DNA of 38,006 nt from Streptomyces sp. A1277 (GCF_004795015.1 NZ_SSBI01000063.1:1-38006); one strand, 5' to 3'. Counted from the stretch's first letter, positions 1 to 7,854 are shown. Numbers and translations: made by a program. The notes: a model not told the origin generated them from the sequence alone.

Positions 1-40
1 GGCGCCGGCCGGCCGGGGCGGCGCCCCCGGTCAGCCGGGC

Positions 41-832
41 TCAGTCGAGGGCGCCCGCCAGGTCGCGGAGCCGGCGGCCCTGCGCGGCCCGTTCGGCGGC
101 GCGCTGCTCCTCGTACGTACGCGAGAGGGCGCCGCCCAGCAGGGCCTTGGTCTCGATGACCGCGTCGCGCGGAGCGGCCAGCAGGGCGCCGGCCAGGTCG
201 CGCGCGGCGCCTTCGAGCTCGGCGGCGGGCACGACGAGGTTGGCGAGGCCGGTGCGCTCGGCCTCGGCGGCGTGGACGTAGCGGCCGGTGGCGCAGATCT
301 CGAGCGCGCGCGCGTAGCCCACGAGGTGGACGAGGGGGTGCGTGCCGGTGAGGTCGGGCACCAGTCCGAGGCTGGTCTCGCGCATGGCGAACTGCACGTC
401 CTCGGCGACGATGCGCAGGTCGCAGGCGAGGGCGAGCTGGAAACCCGCGCCTATGGCGTGGCCCTGGACGGCCGCGATCGACACGATGTCGTTGCGGCGC
501 CACCAGGTGAACGCCTCCTGGTATTCGGCGATCAGCGCGTCGAGCTCGGCCTCCGGGCCGCGCCCCATGTCGAGGAAGGACGGCTCGCCGTCGAATCCCT
601 CGGGGGTGAACGCCTGGCGGTCGAGTCCGGCGGAGAACGACACGCCTTCGCCGCGCAGCACGACGACCCGCACGCTGCCGGGCAGGGCCCGTCCGGCCTC
701 GGTCAACGCCCGCCACAGAGCGGGGGACTGAGCGTTGCGCTTGGCCGGATTGGTGAGGGTCACCGTGGCGATCGCGTCGTCGATGGTGAGTCGTACGCCG
801 TCCTTGTCGAGCACGGAGTCGAGCGAGGTCAT
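41..832 (-). CDS. Enoyl-CoA hydratase/isomerase (crotonase) family protein
   Basis: A 263-residue crotonase-superfamily protein of usual length, acting on an acyl-CoA in the cytoplasm. The oxyanion-hole segments are visible: FSAGLD at about residues 66-71 and HAIGAGFQLALACDLR at about 125-140. The position that holds the first catalytic Glu of true hydratases (GGGxE) is Gln here (GAGFQ, about 132). A Glu remains in RETSLGLVPD at about 152. This suggests an isomerase or another crotonase reaction rather than simple hydration (inference). The ATG start is supported by GGAGG about 6 nt upstream on the minus strand. The exact substrate cannot be read from sequence. Confidence 0.9.
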   Translation of the reverse strand: MTSLDSVLDKDGVRLTIDDAIATVTLTNPAKRNAQSPALWRALTEAGRALPGSVRVVVLRGEGVSFSAGLDRQAFTPEGFDGEPSFLDMGRGPEAELDALIAEYQEAFTWWRRNDIVSIAAVQGHAIGAGFQLALACDLRIVAEDVQFAMRETSLGLVPDLTGTHPLVHLVGYARALEICATGRYVHAAEAERTGLANLVVPAAELEGAARDLAGALLAAPRDAVIETKALLGGALSRTYEEQRAAERAAQGRRLRDLAGALD

Positions 833-912
833 GGGGAGCCTCCGGATCGGGTGCAGTCAGCACATGGAGCTAAGTGACTGAACAGTAACCACCCGATCGA
901 CCACACGATCGA

Positions 913-930
913 CCGGGTGTACGCACCCGG
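913..930. terminator. Small hairpin between crotonase and HTH genes
   Basis: CCGGGTG (913-919), a 4-nt loop and CACCCGG (924-930) form a perfect 7-bp stem. It lies 53 bp past the stop of the minus-strand HTH gene and upstream of the crotonase gene, which is also on the minus strand. It may end HTH-gene transcription. There is no T-run, so the call is weak. Two direct copies of CGATCGACC sit just beside it at about 895-914. Confidence 0.3.
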
Positions 931-982
931 AACCGGTGACCCCCGGGGCAGTCCTGCGACGTGCCCCGGTCGCGACCGGCCG

Positions 983-1204
983 TCAGGCCGTCGCGGCCTT
1001 CTTGCCTCGTGTGGCGCCGCCGCGTCCGCGCAGCGTCACTCCGGATTCACTGAGCATCCGGTGGACGAATCCGTAGGAGCGGCCCGTTTCCTCGGCCAGC
1101 GCCCGGATGCTCGCACCGGAGTCGTACTTCTTCTTCAGGTCTGCCGCGAGCTTGTCGCGCGCGGCGCCGGTCACCCGGCTGCCCTTCTTCAGAGTCTCGG
1201 CCAC
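983..1204 (-). CDS. Small helix-turn-helix DNA-binding protein (73 aa)
   Basis: The reading frame is open further upstream, but the GTG at 1204 is preferred: GAGGAGG lies 5 nt before it on the minus strand, and the protein becomes compact from there (VAETLKKGSRVTG...). Residues about 16-60 form a homeodomain-like/resolvase-type HTH (KLAADLKKKYDSGASIRALAEETG, then RSYGFVHRML). It is followed by a basic tail rich in Arg, Gly and Lys (about 59-73). The family is familiar from Streptomyces as a short, strongly conserved 'helix-turn-helix domain-containing protein' of unknown target. It stands alone, with 320 bp of non-coding DNA upstream. Function beyond DNA binding is inference. Confidence 0.85.
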   Translation of the reverse strand: MAETLKKGSRVTGAARDKLAADLKKKYDSGASIRALAEETGRSYGFVHRMLSESGVTLRGRGGATRGKKAATA

Positions 1205-1524
1205 CCGTGCCTCCTCATGGGAAGTGCGCTCTGGACTCTCATGATCACCCCTCGGGCGCTTCCTGGCCACCCATTCGGCAAGGTCTCTGCGACCGGATTC
1301 GCGCCCCGGGAGTGCGCCGAAGCGACCGGAATCCCGAATTCCGCCGCGTCCAAGGAGGCGGCCGGCGGGCCGCCCCGGAGGAACGTCCAGGTCAGAGCCC
1401 GCAAGGAAAGGGCGGCCGAAATGACTGCGCCCGGCAGCCATCTGCCGGGCGCCGCGCCGAGGTACGAGACGTACTCACGCAGATGATGGATCACCTGTAG
1501 GCCGAATGATCCAGTGCGGGGGGA
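1205..1524. other. Gene-free interval between HTH and ABC-F genes
   Basis: About 320 bp hold no gene I can support; the ORFs across it have no family-like composition. It should contain the promoter of the HTH gene and the 3' end of the ABC-F transcript. Two symmetric sites are visible. GTACG-AGA-CGTAC at 1462-1474 could be a protein site. TGGATCA (1487-1493) pairs with TGATCCA (1507-1513) around a 13-nt loop just past the ABC-F stop, a possible weak terminator. Confidence 0.5.
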
Positions 1525-3123
1525 TCAGGCCAGGGCGACCAGGTCCCGGTAGTCCGCGCCCCAGAGGTCCTCGACCCCGTCCGGGAGCAGGATGATGCGC
1601 TCGGGCTGGAGGGCCTCGACCGCGCCCTCGTCGTGGGTGACGAGGACGACGGCGCCCTGGTACGTGCGCAGCGCGCCGAGGATCTCCTCGCGGCTGGCCG
1701 GGTCGAGGTTGTTGGTGGGCTCGTCCAGCAGGAGCACGTTGGCGGAGGAGACCACCAGTGTCGCCAGGGCCAGCCGGGTCTTCTCCCCGCCGGAGAGCAC
1801 CCCTGCGGGCTTGTCCACGTCGTCCCCGGAGAAGAGGAACGAGCCCAGCGTCTTGCGGACCGCGACCAGGTCGAGGTCGGGCGCGGCGGAGCGCATGTTC
1901 TCCAGGACCGTGCGGTCCGGGTCCAGGGTCTCGTGCTCCTGGGCGTAGTAGCCGAGCTTGAGCCCGTGGCCCTGGATGATCCGGCCGGTGTCGGGCTGCT
2001 CGGCGCCGCCGAGCAGCCGGAGCAGGGTCGTCTTGCCGGCGCCGTTGAGGCCGAGGATGACGACGCGGGAGCCCTTGTCGATCGCGAGGTCGACGTCGGT
2101 GAAGATCTCCAGCGACCCGTAGGACTTGGACAGGCCCTCCGCCATCAGGGGCGTCTTGCCGCACGGCGAGGGGTCGGGGAAGCGCAGCTTGGCGACCTTG
2201 TCGGCGACCCGGACGTTCTCCAGACCGGACAGCAGCCGGTCGGCGCGCTTGGCCATGTTCTGCGCGGCCACGGTCTTGGTGGCCTTGGCGCGCATCTTGT
2301 CGGCCTGCGCGTTGAGGGTCGCGGCCTTCTTCTCGGCGTTCTGCCGCTCGCGCTTGCGGCGCTTCTCGTCGGCCTCGCGCTGCTGCTGGTAGAGCTTCCA
2401 GCCCATGTTGTATACGTCGATCTGGGAGCGGTTGGCGTCGAGGTAGAAGACCTTGTTGACGACCGTCTCGACCAGTTCGACGTCGTGGGAGATCACGACG
2501 AAGCCGCCGCGGTAGTTCCTGAGGTAGTCGCGCAGCCAGACGATGGAGTCCGCGTCGAGGTGGTTGGTGGGCTCGTCCAGGAGCAGCGTGTCGGCGTCCG
2601 AGAAGAGGATGCGGGCCAGTTCCACGCGGCGGCGCTGACCGCCGGAGAGGGTGTGCAGCGGCTGGCCGAGCACCCGGTCGGGCAGGCTGAGCGCGGCGGC
2701 GATGGTGGCGGCCTCGGCCTCGGCGGCGTACCCGCCCTTGGTGAGGAACTCCGTCTCCAGGCGCTCGTACTTCTTCATCGCCTTCTCGCGGGTGGCGCCC
2801 TTGCCGTTCGCCATCCGGTCCTCGTTCTCCCGCATCTTGCGCAGGATCTCGTCGAGGCCGCGGGCGGACAGGACGCGGTCCCTGGCCAGCACGTCGAGGT
2901 CGCCGGTGCGCGGGTCCTGCGGGAGGTAGCCGACCTCGCCGGAGCGGCTGATGGTGCCGGCGGCGGGCGTGCCCTCGCCCGCGAGGCACTTGGTGAGGGT
3001 GGTCTTTCCCGCCCCGTTGCGGCCGACGAGGCCGATGCGGTCGCCCTTGGCGATGCGGAAGGTGGCGGATTCGATGAGCAGGCGGGCGCCGGCGCGCAGC
3101 TCGATGCCGGAAGCGGTGATCAC
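1525..3123 (-). CDS. ABC-F family ATPase (translation factor type)
   Basis: 532 residues with two ABC ATPase domains and no membrane segment, the layout of ABC-F proteins that bind the ribosomal E site rather than transport. Domain 1 has Walker A GRNGAGKTT (about 35-43), signature LSGGQ (159-163) and Walker B LLLDEPTNHLD. Domain 2 has GLNGAGKTT (about 358-366), LSGGEKTR (443-450) and LLLDEPTNNLD. Between them, at about 238-310, is the long charged helical linker rich in Lys, Arg, Gln and Ala that defines the family. The GTG start at 3123 follows CTGGAG about 9 nt upstream. A possible attenuator leader lies at 3155-3231. It could be a housekeeping EttA-like factor or an antibiotic-resistance ABC-F; sequence alone does not decide. 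Confidence 0.93.
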   Translation of the reverse strand: MITASGIELRAGARLLIESATFRIAKGDRIGLVGRNGAGKTTLTKCLAGEGTPAAGTISRSGEVGYLPQDPRTGDLDVLARDRVLSARGLDEILRKMRENEDRMANGKGATREKAMKKYERLETEFLTKGGYAAEAEAATIAAALSLPDRVLGQPLHTLSGGQRRRVELARILFSDADTLLLDEPTNHLDADSIVWLRDYLRNYRGGFVVISHDVELVETVVNKVFYLDANRSQIDVYNMGWKLYQQQREADEKRRKRERQNAEKKAATLNAQADKMRAKATKTVAAQNMAKRADRLLSGLENVRVADKVAKLRFPDPSPCGKTPLMAEGLSKSYGSLEIFTDVDLAIDKGSRVVILGLNGAGKTTLLRLLGGAEQPDTGRIIQGHGLKLGYYAQEHETLDPDRTVLENMRSAAPDLDLVAVRKTLGSFLFSGDDVDKPAGVLSGGEKTRLALATLVVSSANVLLLDEPTNNLDPASREEILGALRTYQGAVVLVTHDEGAVEALQPERIILLPDGVEDLWGADYRDLVALA

Positions 3124-3154
3124 GGGAAGAACTCCAGGGCGGATTGGACGGCGG

Positions 3155-3187
3155 AAAAACGGCTGGCGGTTACGACTCGACGCCGTT
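3155..3187 (-). terminator. Terminator-like hairpin in the ABC-F leader
   Basis: Read on the minus strand, AACGGC (3187-3182) can pair with GCCGTT (3163-3158) around an 18-nt loop, and the second arm runs directly into a T-run (TTTTT, 3159-3155). The first arm overlaps the TAA stop of the 10-codon ORF at 3186-3218. This is the geometry expected for ribosome-controlled attenuation. The stem is short (6 bp), so the call is tentative. Confidence 0.4.
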
Positions 3188-3218
3188 ACTCACGCACACG
3201 CACAAGGAGAATTGCCAT
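3186..3218 (-). CDS. Putative leader peptide MAILLVRVRE upstream of ABC-F gene
   Basis: A 10-codon ORF, ATG at 3218 to TAA at 3186, ends 62 bp before the ABC-F start. It has no ribosome-binding site, but a TAGACT -10-like hexamer (complement of 3226-3231) would place the transcript start at about 3219, one base before the ATG, so translation would be leaderless. The hydrophobic/basic peptide (Leu-Leu-Val-Arg-Val-Arg) resembles the short peptides seen upstream of drug-inducible ribosome-protection genes, and its stop overlaps the hairpin above. Nothing else proves it is translated. Confidence 0.4.
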   Translation of the reverse strand: MAILLVRVRE

Positions 3219-3366
3219 GGGGACCAGTCTACTGGCGGTGTCCACCGACTTTTCCGCGTGCTCCGCGCGGCGCCACTCTCTCCCCGGACACGGGCATGCC
3301 GGTACGGATGACCGGATACTCGGCGAAGGGAGCAAGTGGTAACCGTTCGTAGCGGAGGGTGGTGCG

Positions 3367-4257
3367 ATGCAGTTCGACGACGACGCCGATCTGGACACGT
3401 CCGAGGTCAGGGATGTGCGAGGCAGCCGCGTCCCGGGCGGCCGGGCCACCGTGGGCGGCGGCATCGCCGGGGTCATCGCGCTGATCCTGGGGCTGCTCTT
3501 CGGGGTCGGCCCGGATCAGCTCGGCCTCTCCTCGGGCGACCCGGCCCCGGACGCCACCGCGTCGTCGGCGGCGCAGGTCGCGCGGGAGTGCCGGACCGGG
3601 CGGGACGCCAACACCAAGGACGACTGCCGGATCGTCGCGGTGGTCAACAGCGTGCAGGACTACTGGGACCAGGAGTTCACCCGCCGCGACGCGCAGTACG
3701 CCACCGCCCGCACGGTCCTGTTCACCGACCGGATCAGCACGGCCTGCGGCTCGGCGACCTCGGCGGTGGGGCCCTTCTACTGCCCCGGCGACCGGCAGGT
3801 CTACCTCGACCTGGGGTTCTTCGACGAGCTGCGGACGAAGTTCGGGTCGAGCGGCGGCCCGTTCGCCCAGGCGTACGTCGTCGCGCACGAATACGGACAC
3901 CATGTGCAGAACCAGATGGGGACGCTGGGCCGCACCCAGGACGGGCGGACCGGCGAGAACAGCAACGCGGTGAAGGCCGAACTGCAGGCGGACTGCTACG
4001 CCGGGGTCTGGGCCAACCACGCGACGACCACGCCCGACGAGTCGACCGGGCGGCCGCTGATCACCGAGGTCACCCGGGCGGACATCCGCGACGGGCTGGA
4101 CGCCGCCGCCTCGGTCGGGGACGACCGCATCCAGGAGAAGTTCCAGGGCCGGGTCACCCCCGAGTCCTGGACGCACGGCTCGGCCGCGCAGCGCCAGGAG
4201 TGGTTCACCACGGGCTTCGGCAGTGGCGACATGGCCGACTGCGACACCTTCCGCTGA
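3367..4257 (+). CDS. Membrane-anchored neutral zinc metallopeptidase (YpfJ family)
   Basis: 296 residues of the putative neutral zinc metallopeptidase family (PF04228 type). A short acidic cytoplasmic N-terminus is followed by one membrane segment at about 30-48, so the catalytic domain is probably outside the membrane. The zinc site is HEYGHH at 174-179, with a downstream ELQADCYAGVW (205-215) that would supply the third ligand. Four Cys residues (84?, 127, 139, 210 by approximate count) suggest disulphides. GGAGGG lies about 8 nt before the ATG. It is divergent from the ABC-F gene, with 243 bp between them. The natural substrate is not known for the family. Confidence 0.9.
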   Translation: MQFDDDADLDTSEVRDVRGSRVPGGRATVGGGIAGVIALILGLLFGVGPDQLGLSSGDPAPDATASSAAQVARECRTGRDANTKDDCRIVAVVNSVQDYWDQEFTRRDAQYATARTVLFTDRISTACGSATSAVGPFYCPGDRQVYLDLGFFDELRTKFGSSGGPFAQAYVVAHEYGHHVQNQMGTLGRTQDGRTGENSNAVKAELQADCYAGVWANHATTTPDESTGRPLITEVTRADIRDGLDAAASVGDDRIQEKFQGRVTPESWTHGSAAQRQEWFTTGFGSGDMADCDTFR

Positions 4258-4286
4258 CCCGGGCGGCTCCGGGCGCCGACGGGACG

Positions 4287-4309
4287 TTGTCAGTGGCCGG
4301 TGCCAGACT
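4287..4309 (+). promoter_or_regulatory. PafBC/RecA-NDp-type DNA-damage promoter motif
   Basis: TTGTCAGTG (4287-4295), an 8-nt spacer and CAGACT (4304-4309) match the actinobacterial LexA-independent damage-promoter consensus TTGTCRGTG-N8-TANNNT, with one mismatch in the -10 part (C for T). The match to the long -35 element is complete. It points rightward but has no intact gene behind it, only the VOC-gene remnant at 4379-4474. Confidence 0.6.
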
Positions 4310-4378
4310 GAGACGCAGATCACAACCGGGGCCCTCCGACTGCCCGGGACGCACGCGTACGGAAAGGGACCGCCGCCC

Positions 4379-4474
4379 ACCGACCAGGACCACGGTTCCC
4401 GGGACTACATGGCGCGCGACGCGGAGGGCAACGTCTGGAGGTTCGGGACGTACGCCCCGGGGGCGGCGGGCTGA
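4379..4474 (+). pseudogene. 3' remnant of a VOC/glyoxalase-family gene
   Basis: The last 30 or so codons before the TGA at 4472 read DQDHGSRDYMARDAEG then NVWRFGTY, which is the conserved C-terminal strand pair of VOC (glyoxalase-like) proteins (typically GSRxxxARDPEGNxWxFGTY). Upstream in the same frame the similarity stops at about 4375, there is no start codon with a ribosome-binding site, and an intact member would need roughly 100 more residues. I read this as the surviving 3' end of a deleted gene, preceded by a still recognisable damage promoter. Confidence 0.65.
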
Positions 4475-4508
4475 GGCCGCTCCCGGGCCGGACGGGCGGG
4501 CGGCACGG

Positions 4509-5894
4509 TCAGGCGCCGCCGGTGTGCACCTGGAACGCCGCTTTGCGGACCGCTTTGGCGAGGGCCGGGTCGGGGTGCGCCGCGGCCAGCGCGACCAGGA
4601 CCTGGACGGTGCGCGGGTGGCCGACTGCCCGCACCTCGTCCAGCAGGGCCGGGACGGTGCCCTGCACGGCCGTGTCGAGGTGGCGCACCAGCAGCCCCGT
4701 CTCGCCGTGGTCGGCGACGGCCGCAGCGGTGTCGACCCAGAGCCAGGTGGCCTCCTCGCGGCTGAGGACCTCCTGGGCGTCCTCCGGGTCCGCTCCGTCG
4801 TACTCGGCGAGCCAGAGCAGGGCGTAGGGGCGCAGCGACGGCTCGGTGGCGACGGCCCGCACCTCGGGTTCGGCCGGGGCGCCGACGACGCGGAGCGCCT
4901 CGAAGGCGAGCCCGCGCAGCAGCGCGTCCTCGCCCCGGGCGACGCCGAGCAGTTCGGCGACGGCGCTGCCGACCGGGCGGGCGGCCAGCCAGGCGCGGTA
5001 TTCGGCGCGGGCGGGCCCGGGGGTGAGGCGGGCGCAGCCCAGGAGCATGTCGGCGGCGGCCTGCTCGATGTTGCCGGCCGGGCTCTGGGCGGCGACGCAG
5101 ATCTGCTCCAGCTTGACCCAGACCGCCCAGTTGCCGAGCGGCGTCAAGGTGGCCTGCCCGGCGCCGAGGGTGAGCGCTCCGACTGCGGCCAGCCCTTCCA
5201 GGGCCCAGTCCAGCAGGCGGGCGACGAGCTCCGGCGAGTGGGCGGTGGGCGCGGGCTCGGCGGGGGTGGGCAGCGGCTGGGGCCCGTACGGCACCTCGCA
5301 GCGCTCCTCGTGGAGTTCCGCGACGCGCTGGCCGAGGAGGTCGAGCAGGGCGGGCACGGTGACCGGTCCCGCCGAGAGCTGGAGCAGCGAGAGGACCTGG
5401 GGCACGGCCTCGACGGTCTCGGCGACGGCGGTGGACTCGACGCCCCGGGGTGCAGGGTGAACGAGCGACCAGGCGTCGAAGAGCGCGACCCAGCCGCGGA
5501 GCACGGCGGAGTCGTCCCGGTCCCAGGCGCGCAGCCGCCAGCCGGGCCGTGCGGTGTCGCCGTGCAGTTCCACCAGGCCGGCGAGGCGGGCCCGGTCCCA
5601 GCCGCAGCGCACCTGCGCCGGGGACAACTCCAGCGCGGCGGCGGCGTGTTCCAGGGCCTGGGCGGCCAGCGGCGGGGTGCCGGGGCCCGCCCCGTCGGCC
5701 GCCCAGCGGGCGATCCGTACGGCGTCGGCGAGGGCTTTCCTGGCCTGGCGGGCCAGTTCCGCCCGGGGCGGTGTGCCCTCGGGCGGGCGCGGCGCGGGCC
5801 TGGTGCGCCGGGTCGTCACGGCCTTGCGAGCGGTGGCGAGGGGTCGCGGGCGGACAAGTCGCAGCCTGGAGTCGCGCGGGGTACGGGACGTCAC
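4509..5894 (-). CDS. Large helical-repeat (HEAT-like) protein of unknown function
   Basis: 461 residues from the GTG at 5894. The N-terminus (about 1-45) is very basic and Pro/Arg-rich. The rest is Ala/Leu-rich helices in pairs, for instance HPRTVQVLVALAAAHPDPAL and the following AKAVRKAAF at the C-terminus, which resemble HEAT/armadillo repeats. I recognise no catalytic motif, signal peptide or membrane segment. The frame stays open upstream to 6503, but there the composition is that of the antisense of the next gene. A -10-like AAGACT (complement of 5902-5907) sits 7 nt before the GTG with TTGGGC 18 nt further back, so the mRNA may be leaderless; a start 25 codons downstream is possible. 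It could be a scaffold or binding protein (inference). Confidence 0.75.
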   Translation of the reverse strand: MTSRTPRDSRLRLVRPRPLATARKAVTTRRTRPAPRPPEGTPPRAELARQARKALADAVRIARWAADGAGPGTPPLAAQALEHAAAALELSPAQVRCGWDRARLAGLVELHGDTARPGWRLRAWDRDDSAVLRGWVALFDAWSLVHPAPRGVESTAVAETVEAVPQVLSLLQLSAGPVTVPALLDLLGQRVAELHEERCEVPYGPQPLPTPAEPAPTAHSPELVARLLDWALEGLAAVGALTLGAGQATLTPLGNWAVWVKLEQICVAAQSPAGNIEQAAADMLLGCARLTPGPARAEYRAWLAARPVGSAVAELLGVARGEDALLRGLAFEALRVVGAPAEPEVRAVATEPSLRPYALLWLAEYDGADPEDAQEVLSREEATWLWVDTAAAVADHGETGLLVRHLDTAVQGTVPALLDEVRAVGHPRTVQVLVALAAAHPDPALAKAVRKAAFQVHTGGA

Positions 5895-6004
5895 GGGGAG
5901 CAGTCTTGCCCCTGACGGCCCGAAAGCCCAAACGGAACCCGGCGGGCCGGTGTTCCCGGGGCCGTGCGCCGGCCGGGACCAATCGGCCGAACCGGTGCAT
6001 CCCC

Positions 6005-7132
6005 TCACATCAGGGGCGTGAGGAAGCGGCGCAGGGTCTCCTCGTAGTGGGCCGGGTCGGCGTTCCACATCGCCGCATGCGGAGCCCGGTCCACCCGGTG
6101 CAGGGAGACCAGGTCGGGGCGGCGGGCGGCGAGCCGGCGGGAGTTCAGCCAGGGGGCCAGCGTGTCGTCGGGGCCGTGGAAGACCAGCGTCGGGGCGTGC
6201 AGGGTCGCGGGCAGCGAGGTGTCCAGGAGCCTGGTTCCGTGCAGCCCGGTCTGGCCCTGGGCGGCGCGCACGGCGAGCGGCAGGAGGGCTGAGGGGACGC
6301 CCCGGGCGGCGGCGAGGCCGCGCAGCGTCGCGGCCCAGTCCAGTACCGGCGAGTCGAGGACGAGGCCGCAGACGCGGTCCCGGAGCGCGGAGCCGACGCA
6401 GGTGTGCAGGGCCATGGAGGCGCCGGTGGACCAGCCGTACAGGACGACCTGCTCGGCGCCGTTGCGGACGGCGAAGCGGAGGGCGGCGTCCAGGTCGCGC
6501 CACTCGGACTCGCCGAGGTGGCCGAGCCCGTCCGGGGAGCGGGGGGCGCCGGGGTCGCCGCGGTAGGCGAGGTCGAGCACGGGCAGCTGCTGTCCGTGCA
6601 GGAAGCCCATGAGGTTGAGGGGGTGCTCGCGGGTGGCGCCGACGCCGTGCGCGGTGATGACCCAGGTGGGGCGGGGCGCGGGGACGTACCAGGCGGGCAG
6701 TCCGCCGAGTTCGCCGGGGATCTCCACCTCGCGGAAGGCGAGGCCGAGCGCGGTCCCCGGGTCGCCGCTGTACACCTGGGGCGTCATGCGGACCTTGTCG
6801 CCGGGCGCCAGGATGCCGTGGTCGACGCGCTCCAGCCGGCGTACGACGGTGTCGGCGGCCTGGTGGGCGCGGTCGAGCACGGGTCCGACGACGGCGTGGA
6901 CGTCCTTGCCGGTCAGCCCGTAGGTGCCGGGGCGCAGCGAGGTGAGCGACCGGGTCAGGGTGACCTGTCCGGCCGCCGTCGCGTGCACGGTGAGTTCGCG
7001 GTCGGCGGGCAGGGGGCGTCCGGACGGCGTCCTCAGGGCGAGGTCGCCGGCGAACCGGCCGGCCGCGACCGCTGCCGCACCGGCGCCGATGAGTGTGGAG
7101 ACGGCCGTTGCCGTCGCGGTAACCGGGCGCAC
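6005..7132 (-). CDS. Alpha/beta hydrolase, probably membrane-anchored
   Basis: 375 residues from the GTG at 7132. An Ala-rich hydrophobic N-terminal stretch (about 5-26) could be a membrane anchor or signal. The C-terminal half is an alpha/beta hydrolase fold: TWVITAHGVGATREHP (about 156-171, oxyanion region), nucleophile elbow GWSTGA with Ser about 235, acid in HGPDDTLAP (Asp 322 or 323) and catalytic His in DRAPHAAMW (about 352). The first 140 residues are specific to this actinobacterial group and have no motif I know. It ends 110 bp from the helical-repeat gene on the same strand and starts 71 bp after the class II aldolase gene. The start is uncertain because no clear ribosome-binding site is present. 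Substrate unknown. Confidence 0.85.
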   Translation of the reverse strand: MRPVTATATAVSTLIGAGAAAVAAGRFAGDLALRTPSGRPLPADRELTVHATAAGQVTLTRSLTSLRPGTYGLTGKDVHAVVGPVLDRAHQAADTVVRRLERVDHGILAPGDKVRMTPQVYSGDPGTALGLAFREVEIPGELGGLPAWYVPAPRPTWVITAHGVGATREHPLNLMGFLHGQQLPVLDLAYRGDPGAPRSPDGLGHLGESEWRDLDAALRFAVRNGAEQVVLYGWSTGASMALHTCVGSALRDRVCGLVLDSPVLDWAATLRGLAAARGVPSALLPLAVRAAQGQTGLHGTRLLDTSLPATLHAPTLVFHGPDDTLAPWLNSRRLAARRPDLVSLHRVDRAPHAAMWNADPAHYEETLRRFLTPLM

Positions 7133-7203
7133 ACCACCAGTGTCGGGGCGGACGCGGCGCAACGCCAGTGGGCGGGGCCGTCCGGTGGGCGGACGGGTGC
7201 GGC

Positions 7204-7854
7204 TCAGCCCTGCCCGTACCCCTTCAGGGCCTCCCCCACCTCGTCCAGCTGGTCCGGCGTGAGCAGGGCCGGAGAGCGGCCGGGTACGGAGCTCGCGGTG
7301 AGCCAGACCCGGCAGAGCCATTCGAGCTGGGCGGTGCGGTCGTACGCCTCGTCGAGCGTGGCGCCGTGGGTGACCGTGCCGTGGTTGGCGAGCAGGCAGC
7401 CGGTGCGGTCGCGCAGGGCGGTGAGCATGTTCTCGGCCAGTTCGGCGGTGCCGTAGCGGGCATAGGGCGCGACGCGGACGGGGCCGCCGATGAGGGCTGC
7501 GGCGTAGTGGACGGAGGGGACCTCGGTGACGAGCGTGGAGACGGCGGTGGCGTGCACCGCGTGGGTGTGCACGACGGCCGCCGCCCCGGTGTTCCGGTAG
7601 ACGGCGAGATGGAGGGGGAGTTCGCTGGTGGGGGCCAGTTCTCCGAGTATCTGGTTGCCTTCCGGATCGACACCGACCGCGTCCTCGGGGCCGAGCCGTT
7701 CGTACGGCACTCCGCTGGGGGTGACGAGCACGGTGTCGCCGACCCGTGCGGAGACGTTTCCGGAGGTGCCGACGACCAGCCCCTCGGCCGCCGTCCTGCG
7801 GGCCGTGGCGACGACCGCGTCCCAAGCCCGTGCGATCGCATCCCGGTCGCTCAT
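7204..7854 (-). CDS. Class II aldolase/adducin family protein
   Basis: 216 residues, the usual size for L-fuculose-phosphate aldolase-like enzymes. The phosphate-binding segment GTSGNVSAR (29-37), acid/base SELPLH (Glu about 78), zinc ligands HTH (96 and 98) and NHG (His about 158) are all in place, so the active site appears complete. Members split sugar phosphates or act as methylthioribulose-phosphate dehydratases; the sequence does not tell which. AAAGGAT lies about 6 nt before the ATG. It is divergent from pit, and their 132-bp intergenic region carries the PHO box. Confidence 0.9.
   Translation of the reverse strand: MSDRDAIARAWDAVVATARRTAAEGLVVGTSGNVSARVGDTVLVTPSGVPYERLGPEDAVGVDPEGNQILGELAPTSELPLHLAVYRNTGAAAVVHTHAVHATAVSTLVTEVPSVHYAAALIGGPVRVAPYARYGTAELAENMLTALRDRTGCLLANHGTVTHGATLDEAYDRTAQLEWLCRVWLTASSVPGRSPALLTPDQLDEVGEALKGYGQG

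Noticed and set aside
1633..3342. A 569-codon open frame on the plus strand across the ABC-F gene, and similar long frames opposite other genes (for example 4509-6503 upstream part, 11990-14365, 14943-17492, 34452-36764)
   Set aside because: They mirror well-recognised genes on the other strand, have Arg/Gly/Pro/His-rich composition typical of high-GC shadow frames and lack ribosome-binding sites or family motifs.
3217..3342. Plus-strand 41-codon ORF at the ATG at 3217 with AAGGAG in front
   Set aside because: The ribosome-binding site is good, but the protein has no recognisable pattern, and the ORF overlaps the antisense leader region and the promoter of the zinc-peptidase gene. It was left out as unsupported.
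4410..4474. A 21-codon ORF beginning at the ATG at 4410 as a damage-induced small peptide
   Set aside because: The ATG is simply the Met inside the VOC remnant, and no ribosome-binding site precedes it.
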